Source of the DNA: CBDFMG01 sp965221205 [NCBI: bacterium]
Lineage (GTDB): Bacteria; SM23-31
Length of the DNA: 64,000 nt
NCBI GenBank assembly: GCA_965221205.1
Contig: OZ244870.1
Coordinates: forward strand, 3,596,001 to 3,660,000
Reading direction: 5' to 3'
This document shows positions 21,030 through 30,404 of this stretch, one piece after another. Numbering within the stretch: the stretch's first letter is position 1; the number at the start of each line of letters is the position of its first letter. The translations under genes were made by a program, and so were the position numbers. The notes under the pieces are model-generated. The model was given only the letters and a program-made list of their open reading frames with translations. It was not told where the DNA came from and ran no database searches.

Positions 21030-22456
21030 TTAACGCAGCCCCTGCGCCTTGAGTTTGGCGATCAGAGAGGATTGGTCCTTGTCACCCTTAGTGCTATTAC
21101 ACGCGCCGCACAATAGTTGCAGGTTGTCGAAGTGATCGCTCCCGCCCTTACTCTGCGGAACAACGTGATCGACCGTCATGTTCCTGAATTGAAACAGCAT
21201 CAGACATCCCGAACATATACCTTCCTGTTTCCCATATAACTGGTGTTTGTGTGTGCGATAGTTCGGCAAGTCACCAAGGTCTGTGCGCTTCGGGATGTCG
21301 GACCGTTGGATAGGTGTGAAGTTGTGAAACAAGTCGATTTCCTTGCGGATGCGAACCTGAACGAGACCAACCGCCTTTTCAGCGATGTCTATACCGACCC
21401 ATTGACGGTCCAGCCGTTCGGCAGCAACGCAGGCCGTCGCGCAGCCGCAGAACGGATCAAGCACTACGTCACCCTTATTTGAACTGGCCTTGATGATATA
21501 CGGCCAAGTAATCCGAGCGGTTTTTGGGTTGGATAGCCGGTGCGCTCCTTGCCCTGAATTGGGAGAATATCGTCCCAGAGGTTACCCGTTGGTTCTCCAC
21601 GATAGTCTCTCAAGTATGCCCGACGCTCTAACTTGCCGTTTTGCTTGATACAGATGTTGCCCTTCTCAAATTCCTCTTCCAGGCGCGCCTTGGACAACCG
21701 CCACCCGGATGGATGAGGATTCGTATAGCCCCTCCACTCGTAACACAGATTCGGTCTGTCACCCATATTTGGAGTGCGCCAAATATGGTGAGAATCATCT
21801 TTGTACCGCTCCCCGTTTTCATCCACCTTCGGAAACTTCTTCACGGCTTCCTCGGCCGTCAGTTCCTTGTAAGGCCTGACCTTGGTGCTCCCCATTGAAT
21901 AGAACAAAAGAGCGTCCGTGTTGGTGCCCCAGGTTTTAGGAAGGTATTGACTTCCTTTAGCTCTGGATGTAGCCCGTTTCCAAACAATTTCGTTCCTGAA
22001 GCACTTTGCCCCGAACACGCAGTCCATGACTAGCTTCAGGTAATGGTTGGCTGTTGAATCACAGTGCAAATAAATGGAGCCGGTATTTTTGAGGATACGG
22101 TGCATCTCCAACAACCGCACGGCCATCATGATCAGATACGATTTCATACCCTTCCCATGCGCCATGCCCGCCGAATCGATGATCGAGTACAAAGCCGGGT
22201 ACTTGTCAGCGATCTCTCCATGCCATGCGACGTCAAGGTCATCCAGCGTCCATGTATCCTTAAAGGCAGCACCGGCAGCCTGTGAGCCGATAGGCGCGGA
22301 ATACGTCTTGTTGGAGTTAAACGGCGGATCCAGATAGATCAAGTCAACCGTGTCGGAATTCATACCCCGCATGATATCAAGGTTGTCCCCGGTCCACATG
22401 GTGCGGTTTTTCCAGTTGGGTGTTATCGTTTTTCTCAATCTTTTCGGCTTTTCCAA
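21030..22456 (-). pseudogene. Site-specific DNA methyltransferase with C-terminal HNH domain, frameshifted
   Basis: The first frame has the catalytic motif IV DLIYLDPPFNSNKTY followed by the target-recognition part; the second begins with motif I, LDPFCGCATACVAAERL. IV before I is the beta-class order of N6-adenine or N4-cytosine methyltransferases. After the methyltransferase comes an HNH nuclease module: a Cys pair in CSGC, MTVDHVVPQSKGG and LLCGACNSTKGD. The two frames are separated by an extra AT in an ATAT run near 21490; removing it gives RIIKASSNKGDVVLDPF. An HNH domain fused behind a methyltransferase suggests restriction-modification or a phage-derived enzyme. OLD nuclease lies directly upstream on the same strand. 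Confidence 0.85.
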
Positions 22457-22695
22457 TAATGCCTCACGCGCCTTTATGGACTACATAAACTAAATAAATT
22501 ACATCTTCATTGTAAGAATTGTAAGAGAAAAAGTGACACCCAAACCCTCTCATAGACCAAATTGAAAGTGTCAGCAAATTTGGGAATGAGATGATAAAAC
22601 CAAATAACCAAAATTCTTTATTAAGGGGAATAACGTTCAGAGGTAGCGATCCACAAACGTAAGCTGTACAAGGAACCACGCGACATGCTTTCGAC

Positions 22696-24768
22696 CTACG
22701 GCTTGAGACCCTCGAAACGGCTCGTCAATGCTTTGAACAACGCTTCTGCCCGGTCCAGAATCTCTTCCGGCATATCTTTCGGCTCAGTTGTTGACCACGC
22801 CACCACGATCCGGCGCGCGACCTCCGGCTTCCAGCCATCCGGAAGTTCGACACCATGTCGACCCGCGGCGCTCTTGATTTGATCCACCAGACTGCCTTTG
22901 CCGCGATCATCCTGATTAAGACTGACTTTTTTGCCGACGACCTTCTTCAGCACGGGTAGAATCGCCGCCTCACCGATGATGTCTTCGATTTCACATTTCT
23001 CCTTTTCGAGCACATCTTCCAACATCAGTACCGCCTTCTCATTGCCCGCATACAGTTTCTTCATCAGCGCGGACTTCCGTATTCTCCCTGCATCATCGCC
23101 GTCTAGCAACACAACCGGTCGCACTTTCTGCCCCAAAAACAGCGACGCGATGTAGCCTACCATTTTGGTTCCGCCGCACGGCGTTATGTAGATATCTTCG
23201 GGCAAGCCTTGCCGCCTGAGCGCGTGACAGTGGAGGTTCAGGCTGTGCAGATACAGGTAATCCGTTAGTCCCTCCACCAACACATTCTTTTTGTACTGGA
23301 ACAGCCCCTGCACCATCGCGTAACCAGCCGCCGCTTGCAGGGGAAAGATCGTTTCCCTGTCTTGCGGCCAGCCCTCGACACTGATCCTGGAATGCCCGGT
23401 ATCGTCTTCCGTGACCGGACGAATCCGGTGGATGTGCTTGCCATCAATCAAGAACGGTGAGTGTGTGGTGTAAATCAGCGGGTTGTCCTCAGACAGCTTT
23501 TCGAAGAACGACATAAGCTCCTGCTGTGCCGTCGGGTGCAAGTGTAGCCCCGGCTCGTCGAGCAGCAGGATCGCATCTTTGTGCCGCCCATCTGATTCCG
23601 CCAGAAAGACGAGGTAGAACGAGAAAAACCATTGGAATCCCTTACTGCGGCTCTCCAACTCGATATTAACACCGGGCCGACGATCATCCGACACCCATAT
23701 ACGGAAATATTGGCCGTCCGCCTGATACTTGAACTCGTACTGTCTCTGTCCGAACCATTGATTGAACTTCTTTGAGATGTCGAGCGACGCCGAATTCAGC
23801 TTCATACTCCGCAAGTCCATGCTTTCCTGGCCGCGCTGTATCATATCCTCGGGAACTGGCTGCCCTAGCTCCGCTATCTCCGCGGCGTCCAACTTCCCAT
23901 GTTTGAACATGGCATTGATCGTCCGAATACGCGGATTCTCCGGATCTGTTGCAAGGCCTTCCAAAAAATGAGGCAGATACACCGCGCTGTCGAGAATCCC
24001 GTAATTCTCGAAATAGATGAACACCGGCAGCTCGCCCTCAATGACTTTATTGAACTGCGATAGGAGTGGCACCGCCGTCGCCCTGCCGTGCAGTTCCTTG
24101 ACCTTCTCATGAAGAACTTCAACCAGATCCGCCGTCGCCGGCTGCGCGTATCCATTCGCTTCTTCAAGCACTTGGGCCAACAGCTCGACGCCCGTCTCAG
24201 TCCGCAAATCCTCTATCTCTCCAACAGCGGACTTCTTGCCGTCAGCCCAGTTCGCCAATTCTGTCCTGAGCGCCTGCGTGACTTCCTCCTGGTCTTCCGC
24301 CGGCGCAGCCAGATGCCGCGCTCCTTTTGCGAATACATCCAGCACCGTCGTCAGTTCCTCCGGATCGACTGGGTCATCCGACACTTCAGTGTCGTATTCG
24401 ATCTCCAGATTACCGTCATAAAAGCGTGTCAGAAACGCCTTTTTCGGTACCTCCGCACCGTTTAGAAGTTCCCCAAGTTCCTTGCGGAATTCATCTGACA
24501 GTTCGAATTCAACCCGACACACAGGACTAAACACAAGATAGTCCTCGCCATCTCCGTACTCAGCCGCAAAGCGGTCACGCGGAAACTCCCGTCGTACGCT
24601 GTAGGACTCCTCGACCGCCGGGTTAAATTTGTGCAGGGCCTTCAGCAATGCTGTTTTTCCCGACTCGTTCCGACCGATAAAGGCCGTCACCCGCTCAAGC
24701 GGAATCCACCCGCTGTCGTCGATGTTGCGGTAGTTCAAAACCCTGAATTGCTTCGCGATCAACTTCAT
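22696..24768 (-). CDS. OLD-family ATP-dependent nuclease (AAA ATPase plus TOPRIM)
   Basis: A 690-residue ABC-type ATPase with a C-terminal TOPRIM nuclease, the architecture of OLD (overcoming lysogenisation defect) proteins. Walker A is GRNESGKTALLKAL (residues 31-44), the Walker B and D-loop region is LLLDEPGLHLHP near residue 400, and the H-loop reads IYTTHSPFLID. The TOPRIM domain shows LVEGLTDYLYL near residue 498 and VLLDGDDAGR near 553, the Glu and DxD of a nuclease site. No UvrD-like helicase (Gabija GajB) or retron is adjacent, so a class 1 stand-alone OLD is likely. Together with the methyltransferase-HNH gene it forms a small defence-like cassette. Confidence 0.88.
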   Translation of the reverse strand: MKLIAKQFRVLNYRNIDDSGWIPLERVTAFIGRNESGKTALLKALHKFNPAVEESYSVRREFPRDRFAAEYGDGEDYLVFSPVCRVEFELSDEFRKELGELLNGAEVPKKAFLTRFYDGNLEIEYDTEVSDDPVDPEELTTVLDVFAKGARHLAAPAEDQEEVTQALRTELANWADGKKSAVGEIEDLRTETGVELLAQVLEEANGYAQPATADLVEVLHEKVKELHGRATAVPLLSQFNKVIEGELPVFIYFENYGILDSAVYLPHFLEGLATDPENPRIRTINAMFKHGKLDAAEIAELGQPVPEDMIQRGQESMDLRSMKLNSASLDISKKFNQWFGQRQYEFKYQADGQYFRIWVSDDRRPGVNIELESRSKGFQWFFSFYLVFLAESDGRHKDAILLLDEPGLHLHPTAQQELMSFFEKLSEDNPLIYTTHSPFLIDGKHIHRIRPVTEDDTGHSRISVEGWPQDRETIFPLQAAAGYAMVQGLFQYKKNVLVEGLTDYLYLHSLNLHCHALRRQGLPEDIYITPCGGTKMVGYIASLFLGQKVRPVVLLDGDDAGRIRKSALMKKLYAGNEKAVLMLEDVLEKEKCEIEDIIGEAAILPVLKKVVGKKVSLNQDDRGKGSLVDQIKSAAGRHGVELPDGWKPEVARRIVVAWSTTEPKDMPEEILDRAEALFKALTSRFEGLKP

Positions 24769-24799
24769 TCAGTTTCCTCCGATTCCATGGTGGCAATAG

Positions 24800-25200
24800 T
24801 ATTTACTGCTAGTAAAACGCGCTTGAAATTTCCTGCACATTTAGGTTTGCTCCGTGCCCGCAGCACTGTTTTTTTCGAAAAATCCCTGTCGGTTCACGCG
24901 AGCCAAAGACATCCCGTAGAACAGCACAGTGTTGTGCTTGCGTTGGAATGCTTTGTGCGGCTCCAAATTACCGCGATACCGCCCCACACAATTTCATTTC
25001 AAAACGCTGTCCAGTCCATCACCGCATCCATCACCAACTTGAGATAATGAGAAGCTGTCGGATCACAATGCAGGTAGAGACTTCCACTCGGTTTCAAGAG
25101 CCGTCGCATTTCGATCAGTCTCACGTCCCCGTATCCTTAAGAACGCGGCCCCAGCAGCTTGTGAACCGAAATGATATGTTTTGGATCTCGATCAACTAAA
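24800..25200 (-). pseudogene. Remnant of a second DNA methyltransferase
   Basis: Frame-hopping minus-strand translation gives GSQAAGAAF, then RLIEMRRLLKPSGSLYLHCD, HYLKLVMDAVMDW and KHNTVLFYGM. These match, piece for piece, the middle of the methyltransferase at 21464-22456 (GSQAAGAAF, LHCDSTANHYLKLVMD), so it belongs to the same family but differs clearly in sequence. Most of the gene is gone. Confidence 0.65.
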
Positions 25201-25353
25201 TCCTTTGCAATTGCAATAGGCGAAGTATTTTAATTGCCACTTTATCTCAGCTTTCAGCATATCCAGCATAAACACTACCAAAACCACCGGGACCACACCT
25301 GGTAAAGTAGGATCATATTGCCACACTCCGCCTGGTAATGTTATCTCACGCAT
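25201..25353 (-). pseudogene. N-terminal scrap of a Ser/Thr protein kinase
   Basis: An ATG at 25353 with AGGAG 8 nt upstream starts MREITLPGGVWQYDP, and after one frame change the sequence reads GPGGFGSVYAGY and then VAIKIL, the glycine-rich loop and the VAIK lysine of protein kinases. The frame stops immediately afterwards at the junction with the methyltransferase remnant. This is the first 50 or so codons of a kinase gene whose remainder is lost. Confidence 0.55.
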
Positions 25354-25893
25354 TACACATACTCCTATTAAATTTTTAAAACTTATATTTCATTTAAAAT
25401 TTGATTCCTTTGATAATTTCCTTATTATATATTCAATACCATGAAGAATTTTGTACCTAAATACAAAGAGTGAGATTTTTGTGATGTGCTCATTAATCCA
25501 GAATATCTGTTCACATTAAAAATTCAATAAATTGCTGATGTAACGTTAGCGCAAAAATCATAGAATCATTAAAAATGCTTAAACACACTGCAATTATCAC
25601 AAATTATTCTAAAGTGAGTTAAATATTTTTTACTGCGAGCTACATTGCTTACAAAAAATCTTCGAACATAAGATACGAAAAAAAGTGTTAAATTCAATAA
25701 AATACGTATACCTGATTCCTTGAGTGGAAGGATTACCCAGAAACATTTATGGAACATATAGTAAGCAGTATCAACACCAATTACGCCACAGTCAATTATA
25801 ACAATCTTCTTTATCGGATTCAACTCGTCAATCCCACGTATTGGAAGTAAAGAATAGATTGTATTAAGGCATTAATAACCGGAGAGTAAAAAT
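25354..25893. other. Decayed intergenic DNA with a Rossmann-fold fragment
   Basis: AT-rich and without an intact gene. On the minus strand near 25740-25823 a frame begins MNPIKKIVIIDCGVIGVDTA, like the dinucleotide-binding start of FAD-dependent amino-acid or sugar oxidoreductases, but the second and third glycines are altered and the frame then becomes meaningless. It is best read as a leftover fragment. Confidence 0.35.
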
Positions 25894-26823
25894 TCACATT
25901 GTGTCTTCGCGTGATTCTCGTGACCAAAGTGACACGAGAAACGAAGCACTGAATATACACATAAATACAAAGATTACCGCAGGAAGAGCAACGCGCTCAT
26001 TAAAGTGGGTGAGCGCCAGTACGCTGCCAAGACCTGCATTCTGCATCCCGATTTCGATAGCAAGAGCACGTCTCTTTAAGAGATCGAACCGAGATATTTT
26101 TCCGATTGTGTACCCGATAGTCATTCCCAAAATATTGAGAACAACCACGGCAAGAAAAATCCATCTGTCCAGTTGCGCAATAAATTCTTTATTTAATGCA
26201 ATAACGACTGCACAGATCAAAACAATAAACAGCACTGAAAGAGCTGGCGCAGCAATCGCCAGAGGCTGCACCTTGTTGTGAAAAATCTGCTTAACGGATA
26301 TGCCGAGTACCACCGGTATCAGCACCATATAACAGACACTGAGTACCATGCTCCAGAATGGAATCTCAAGCACCGTTTGTGCAAGAATAAGTGTGAGCAG
26401 TGGTGTCAGAATCGGTGCAAGAAGTGTAGATGCTGTGGTTAGAGAAACGGAATAAGCAACATCTGCTCCGGCAAGATAACTGAGGATATTACTCGACATT
26501 GCACCAGGAGCTGAACCGGTGAGTATGAGGCCCAGAGTAATCTCATCGGAAAAGGCAAACACGAAGGCTATGGCAAACGCAAGAAGTGGCATTATAGTGA
26601 ATTGCGAGACTATTCCAATTAATACTACTCTGAAATTTTTAATAATAGTGACAAATTTATGAGGATCGATGACCAATCCCACACCGAACATTGTAAGTCC
26701 GAAGAGCCAGCTCATATAAGGCTGCAGTTGAGTAAAAAATTCAGGGTACAAATAAGCAGCAGCACCGCCAAGAATTACCCAGACAACAAATAGACGGCTG
26801 AACAAGTTGAGGATACGAGTCAC
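25894..26823 (-). CDS. Bile acid:sodium symporter (BASS) family transporter
   Basis: A 309-residue, almost wholly hydrophobic protein with about nine or ten membrane segments. Family motifs visible are MSWLFGLTMFGVGL, GSAPGAMSSNILSYLAGADV (the sodium-binding crossover region near residues 103-122) and AIEIGMQNAGLGSVLA near residue 255. BASS proteins co-transport organic anions such as bile acids, pantoate or keto acids with sodium; the substrate here cannot be told. It stands alone; the upstream gap of 214 bp to msrB is divergent. Confidence 0.93.
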   Translation of the reverse strand: MTRILNLFSRLFVVWVILGGAAAYLYPEFFTQLQPYMSWLFGLTMFGVGLVIDPHKFVTIIKNFRVVLIGIVSQFTIMPLLAFAIAFVFAFSDEITLGLILTGSAPGAMSSNILSYLAGADVAYSVSLTTASTLLAPILTPLLTLILAQTVLEIPFWSMVLSVCYMVLIPVVLGISVKQIFHNKVQPLAIAAPALSVLFIVLICAVVIALNKEFIAQLDRWIFLAVVVLNILGMTIGYTIGKISRFDLLKRRALAIEIGMQNAGLGSVLALTHFNERVALPAVIFVFMCIFSASFLVSLWSRESREDTM

Positions 26824-27037
26824 AAAAATCTCTCCAGATTAATCTTCAAAATTATATCAGATAAATTATTGTCTATAATTCAATTCAGCGGTACATAATA
26901 CAGCATTCTGGTCCTATTTCCAAGATATTATTAGCTGTTTTCTGCAGCACTGTGTTGTGAATGAATCATACAAGAAAGAATCAGTTGGGAACATCTCTGA
27001 ACCACGCTCCGTTTAAGTTTTACGTAGAAAGGAAACC

Positions 27038-27586
27038 ATGATGAAAAATTCATTTATATATACGTTTATGATCTGTGCGGTAATTATCAATGCATGCGGC
27101 TATGCACAAAATAAAGCGCCCGCGTCGCAAAAATCCAACACGAATGTATCTACTGATGAGGGCAACATAATGAGTGAAAAAGTTGTTAAAACAGATGATG
27201 AGTGGCGGGAATTACTGACCGACGAAGAATATTATATTCTAAGAAAAAAAGGGACAGAGCGGGCATTTACCGGAGAATTCAACGATTTTAAGGGGAAAGG
27301 TGTGTTTCTGTGCGCCGGATGCGGTAATGAGCTGTTTAGTTCTAATTCCAAATATGACTCAGGAACAGGCTGGCCGAGCTTCTGGGAGCCGATTTCTGAG
27401 CAAAACATTGAAACAGAAGAAGATAACAGTCTGTTTACGAGACGGACAGAGATTTTGTGCAGCCGTTGCGGTGGACATCTCGGACATGTGTTCGAAGATG
27501 GTCCAGATCCGACCGGACTGCGATATTGCATCAACTCTGCCGCACTTGATCTTAAGGAACCAGACGATTCTGATATGGAAAAATAA
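27038..27586 (+). CDS. msrB: Peptide-methionine (R)-S-oxide reductase, lipoprotein form
   Basis: Repairs methionine-R-sulfoxide in proteins. The catalytic domain holds the four zinc-binding cysteines in CAGC and CSRC, GTGWPSFWEPI, GGHLGHVFEDGPDPTG and the active-site Cys in RYCINSAAL near the end, so it is a Cys enzyme rather than a selenoprotein despite selAB nearby. The first 20 residues form a signal sequence ending IINAC, a possible lipobox, followed by a polar linker. This suggests anchoring in the periplasm, where it would repair exported proteins. A clear terminator follows. Confidence 0.93.
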   Translation: MMKNSFIYTFMICAVIINACGYAQNKAPASQKSNTNVSTDEGNIMSEKVVKTDDEWRELLTDEEYYILRKKGTERAFTGEFNDFKGKGVFLCAGCGNELFSSNSKYDSGTGWPSFWEPISEQNIETEEDNSLFTRRTEILCSRCGGHLGHVFEDGPDPTGLRYCINSAALDLKEPDDSDMEK

Positions 27587-27625
27587 AACTGTACATGTAT
27601 CACATTGAATTTTTGTAAAACAAAA

Positions 27626-27664
27626 TAAAAAAAGAGTCTTGAGCATTGCTAACTCTTTTTTTAT
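27626..27664 (+). terminator. Intrinsic terminator after msrB
   Basis: A-run plus AAGAGT pairs with ACTCTT around an inner AGC/GCT stem, and is followed by seven T residues. It lies about 45 bp after the msrB stop. Confidence 0.8.
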
Positions 27665-27782
27665 ATTAATATTTACTATCATTATATACATTCAAGACAC
27701 CAACCCTCGGATCGTAACCAATCCGGTTCTGTTCCTTACTGTTATTTAAGTAGCCATTTCACACTTTACAGGCTTTTCAGCT

Positions 27783-28463
27783 ATGAACAAATCGGTAGCA
27801 GTCATCGATGATGAACAGGATATTAGAAATCTTGTTGATCTGAATCTGACAAAGTCCAACTTTTCTGTTTCAAAATTCTCAGACGCTGCATCCTTTTTGA
27901 AATCTCTTGAATCTTTCATGCCTGATGTGATCATTCTAGATTTAATGCTCCCGGATATGGATGGCATCGATGTTTGTAAACATCTTAAGTCCACCTCCCG
28001 TCATTCCAACATTCCGATAATTATGCTGACAGCAAAAGCGGAAGAATCCGATAAAATAGTCGGGCTTGAACTTGGTGCTGATGACTATGTCACAAAACCG
28101 TTTTCGCCGAAAGAACTCGTTGCCCGGGTTAAAGCTGTTCTTCGAAGAAATCGTACGAGTTCTGAACAAACTGACATTAGAATCGGTCCACTTCTCATGA
28201 TAGTACCTGAAAAATTCAGCGTTTATGTTGATGAAAAAGAGGTGATGCTCACAACAACGGAGTTTAAAATCCTTGAATTGCTTTCACAAAAACCGGGACA
28301 TGTATTTTCGAGGAATCACATTCTGGAATATCTCTGGGGTGCCGATAAATATGTGATCGACAGAACAGTTGATGTGCATATTAAACACTTGAGAGAAAAA
28401 ATCGGTGAAGCAGGTACCATGATAAAAAGCATTCGGGGAATCGGATACAAAATTGAGCCATGA
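27783..28463 (+). CDS. phoB: OmpR/PhoB-family response regulator, probably PhoB
   Basis: The receiver domain has VIDDEQD at the start, VIILDLMLPDMDG with the phosphoacceptor Asp near residue 54, MLTAK and the TKPF lysine. The winged-helix output domain ends YVIDRTVDVHIKHLREKIG then IRGIGYKIEP. The stop overlaps the start of the sensor kinase, and porin, pstSCAB and phoU follow, so phosphate-starvation control is the natural role. The TTAACA boxes at 30271-30309 are a likely target. Naming it phoB rests on context plus domain type. Confidence 0.9.
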   Translation: MNKSVAVIDDEQDIRNLVDLNLTKSNFSVSKFSDAASFLKSLESFMPDVIILDLMLPDMDGIDVCKHLKSTSRHSNIPIIMLTAKAEESDKIVGLELGADDYVTKPFSPKELVARVKAVLRRNRTSSEQTDIRIGPLLMIVPEKFSVYVDEKEVMLTTTEFKILELLSQKPGHVFSRNHILEYLWGADKYVIDRTVDVHIKHLREKIGEAGTMIKSIRGIGYKIEP

Positions 28464-30184
28464 AAACATCAATCTTTAGAAAGATATTCAGCGGCTATAT
28501 TCTCATCGCCCTCCTTTTGACAATACTTATTACCTTCTTTACGTTCGGACTTCTTAACAATTTTTATAGTAGCATACTCGAAAACAGGCTGACCGAGTTA
28601 AATGAATCACTTGCTCCTGTTGTTATTGAGCTTATGCAGGATGATGATAAAGAGCCACTGGAGGGTTATATTAATAAAATTGGTGAAAAGATGAGCACCA
28701 GAGTTACAGTTGTTCTGGTTGATGGGATTGTGATAGCCGATACCGAAGAAAATACTGCCAACATGGAAAATCACAGCAATCGTCCTGAAATTATCACTGC
28801 ACTTCAAGACGGCACCGCTTCAATTGCCCGGTACAGTGAAACGATTCAGAAAGATATGTTCTACGTTGCTTCATCACTTATAGTTGATGGAAATGCTATC
28901 GGAATACTTAGAACCAGTTTGTTTCTGCAAGACACCTCCAGTATTCTCAACAAACTGAAGCTTAACATAATACAATCAGTGCTTGTTATTGTTTTATGTA
29001 TCATCATTATCTCAGCATTTATCTCCCAAAACATTACTAAGCCGGTTAAAACATTGACACTCGGATTAAAACGATTCGCTTCCGGCGACTTTAAAACCAG
29101 AGTGTTCATGCATAAAGAAGATGAATTCCATATGCTTGCGGAGAACTTTAACGCAATGGCGACTCAGGTTAATGAATTATTTGAGCGTGTATCTCAGCAG
29201 AAAGAAGCACTAGGTACTATTATTTCTTCTATGCAGGAAGGTGTTCTGGTCTTAAACAACGAAGGAAAAATCAAAATATATAATGAAAGTTTTACAAATT
29301 TATTTCACGCGGACACTTGCTTTGGGAAATACTATTGGGAAGTCATAAATGATTATAAAATCCAGGAATTTATTAAAGAAATTGCATCATCAAGAAAAAG
29401 CAAAACGACCGAAACTGCATTTGAGACAAGAGAATTGCTCCTGAGCGGGACAAGCAGAGAAGAATACGAAAATACAATTATTGTGTTTTACGATATTACC
29501 AATATGAAAAAGTTTGACACATTGAAATCGGAGTTAATCGGTAATGTCTCCCACGAACTGCGCACACCCCTCACTGCAATAAAAGGATATCTGGAAACCC
29601 TGCATGAAGAAGTTCCAAATAAGCAACAGCAGTATATTGCAATTGTCAGTAAACATACCCAACGGCTAATTAACATTGTCCAAGACCTTTTGACACTCAC
29701 CGAGCTTGAGGATGAAAATACAGAACTTTACAAAGAACCACTCAACTTCCGGGAACTCCTTGAACGAATTTCGGGCCTGTTTGATCAGAAGATACGAGAG
29801 AGAAATCTTACACTCGTTACATCAATTGAGTCAGATTTACCGAACTTTCACGGCGACCCTTTTAAACTTGAGCAGCTCTTTATAAATCTTATAGATAATG
29901 CCGTAAAGTATACCAATGAAGGGAAAATATCTATAGAAGTAAAATCCAACCCGGATTCTATTATTGTTTCAATATCCGATACAGGAATCGGTATAGGGCA
30001 CGAACATCTGGAACGGATATTTGAAAGGTTTTATGTGGTCAACAAGTCACGATCCAGGGATCTCGGTGGTACCGGATTAGGTCTTGCCATATCAAAACAT
30101 ATCATACTGCTTCATAACGGGACAATTAAAGTTGACAGTGAACCGAACAAGGGTACGACATTCTCAACCCACCTGCCAGTCTGA
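28460..30184 (+). CDS. phoR: Phosphate-regulon sensor histidine kinase PhoR
   Basis: A 574-residue membrane kinase. It has two membrane helices (about residues 10-32 and 170-192) around a periplasmic sensor domain, a HAMP linker (ITKPVKTLTLGLKRFASGD), and a PAS domain (IISSMQEGVLVLNNEGKI). The dimerisation/phosphoacceptor helix reads GNVSHELRTPLTAIKGYLE with His near residue 364. The ATPase part shows NLIDNAVKYT, SDTGIGIGHEH and GGTGLGLAISK. It overlaps the regulator gene by 4 bp. The pst genes downstream point to PhoR, which is normally held off by PstB/PhoU when phosphate is plentiful. Confidence 0.92.
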   Translation: MKTSIFRKIFSGYILIALLLTILITFFTFGLLNNFYSSILENRLTELNESLAPVVIELMQDDDKEPLEGYINKIGEKMSTRVTVVLVDGIVIADTEENTANMENHSNRPEIITALQDGTASIARYSETIQKDMFYVASSLIVDGNAIGILRTSLFLQDTSSILNKLKLNIIQSVLVIVLCIIIISAFISQNITKPVKTLTLGLKRFASGDFKTRVFMHKEDEFHMLAENFNAMATQVNELFERVSQQKEALGTIISSMQEGVLVLNNEGKIKIYNESFTNLFHADTCFGKYYWEVINDYKIQEFIKEIASSRKSKTTETAFETRELLLSGTSREEYENTIIVFYDITNMKKFDTLKSELIGNVSHELRTPLTAIKGYLETLHEEVPNKQQQYIAIVSKHTQRLINIVQDLLTLTELEDENTELYKEPLNFRELLERISGLFDQKIRERNLTLVTSIESDLPNFHGDPFKLEQLFINLIDNAVKYTNEGKISIEVKSNPDSIIVSISDTGIGIGHEHLERIFERFYVVNKSRSRDLGGTGLGLAISKHIILLHNGTIKVDSEPNKGTTFSTHLPV

Positions 30185-30270
30185 TAAACCTATCACATAC
30201 TCTCTGATTCATATAATCCCACTACGTTAAGATTTTACATACTCATACATTCCACTTTACCGATAAAAAA

Positions 30271-30338
30271 TTAACAGAAAATTAACATTTTCTTAATTCC
30301 CACTTAAATATCATGTAGTAAATTAGACACATTATAAT
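30271..30338 (+). promoter_or_regulatory. Putative Pho boxes and -10 element upstream of the phosphate porin
   Basis: Four TTAA-type hexamers stand at exact 11-bp intervals: TTAACA at 30271, TTAACA at 30282, TTAATT at 30293 and TTAAAT at 30304. Eleven-bp direct repeats of TT(A/T/C)ACA are how PhoB/PhoP-type dimers bind DNA. A perfect TATAAT at 30333-30338 follows, 23 bp after the last repeat, about 67 bp before the porin ATG. Binding by the PhoB encoded upstream is inference. Confidence 0.6.
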
Positions 30339-30404
30339 TCTGTTCTGCAGGCATCAGAATAATTAATAAGTGTTATGAAAAACAATTAATATACAGGTAA
30401 GGTA

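Noticed and set aside
24800-25200. Intact small genes in the second methyltransferase region
   Set aside because: Short plus-strand frames here are shadows; motif matches are on the minus strand and broken.
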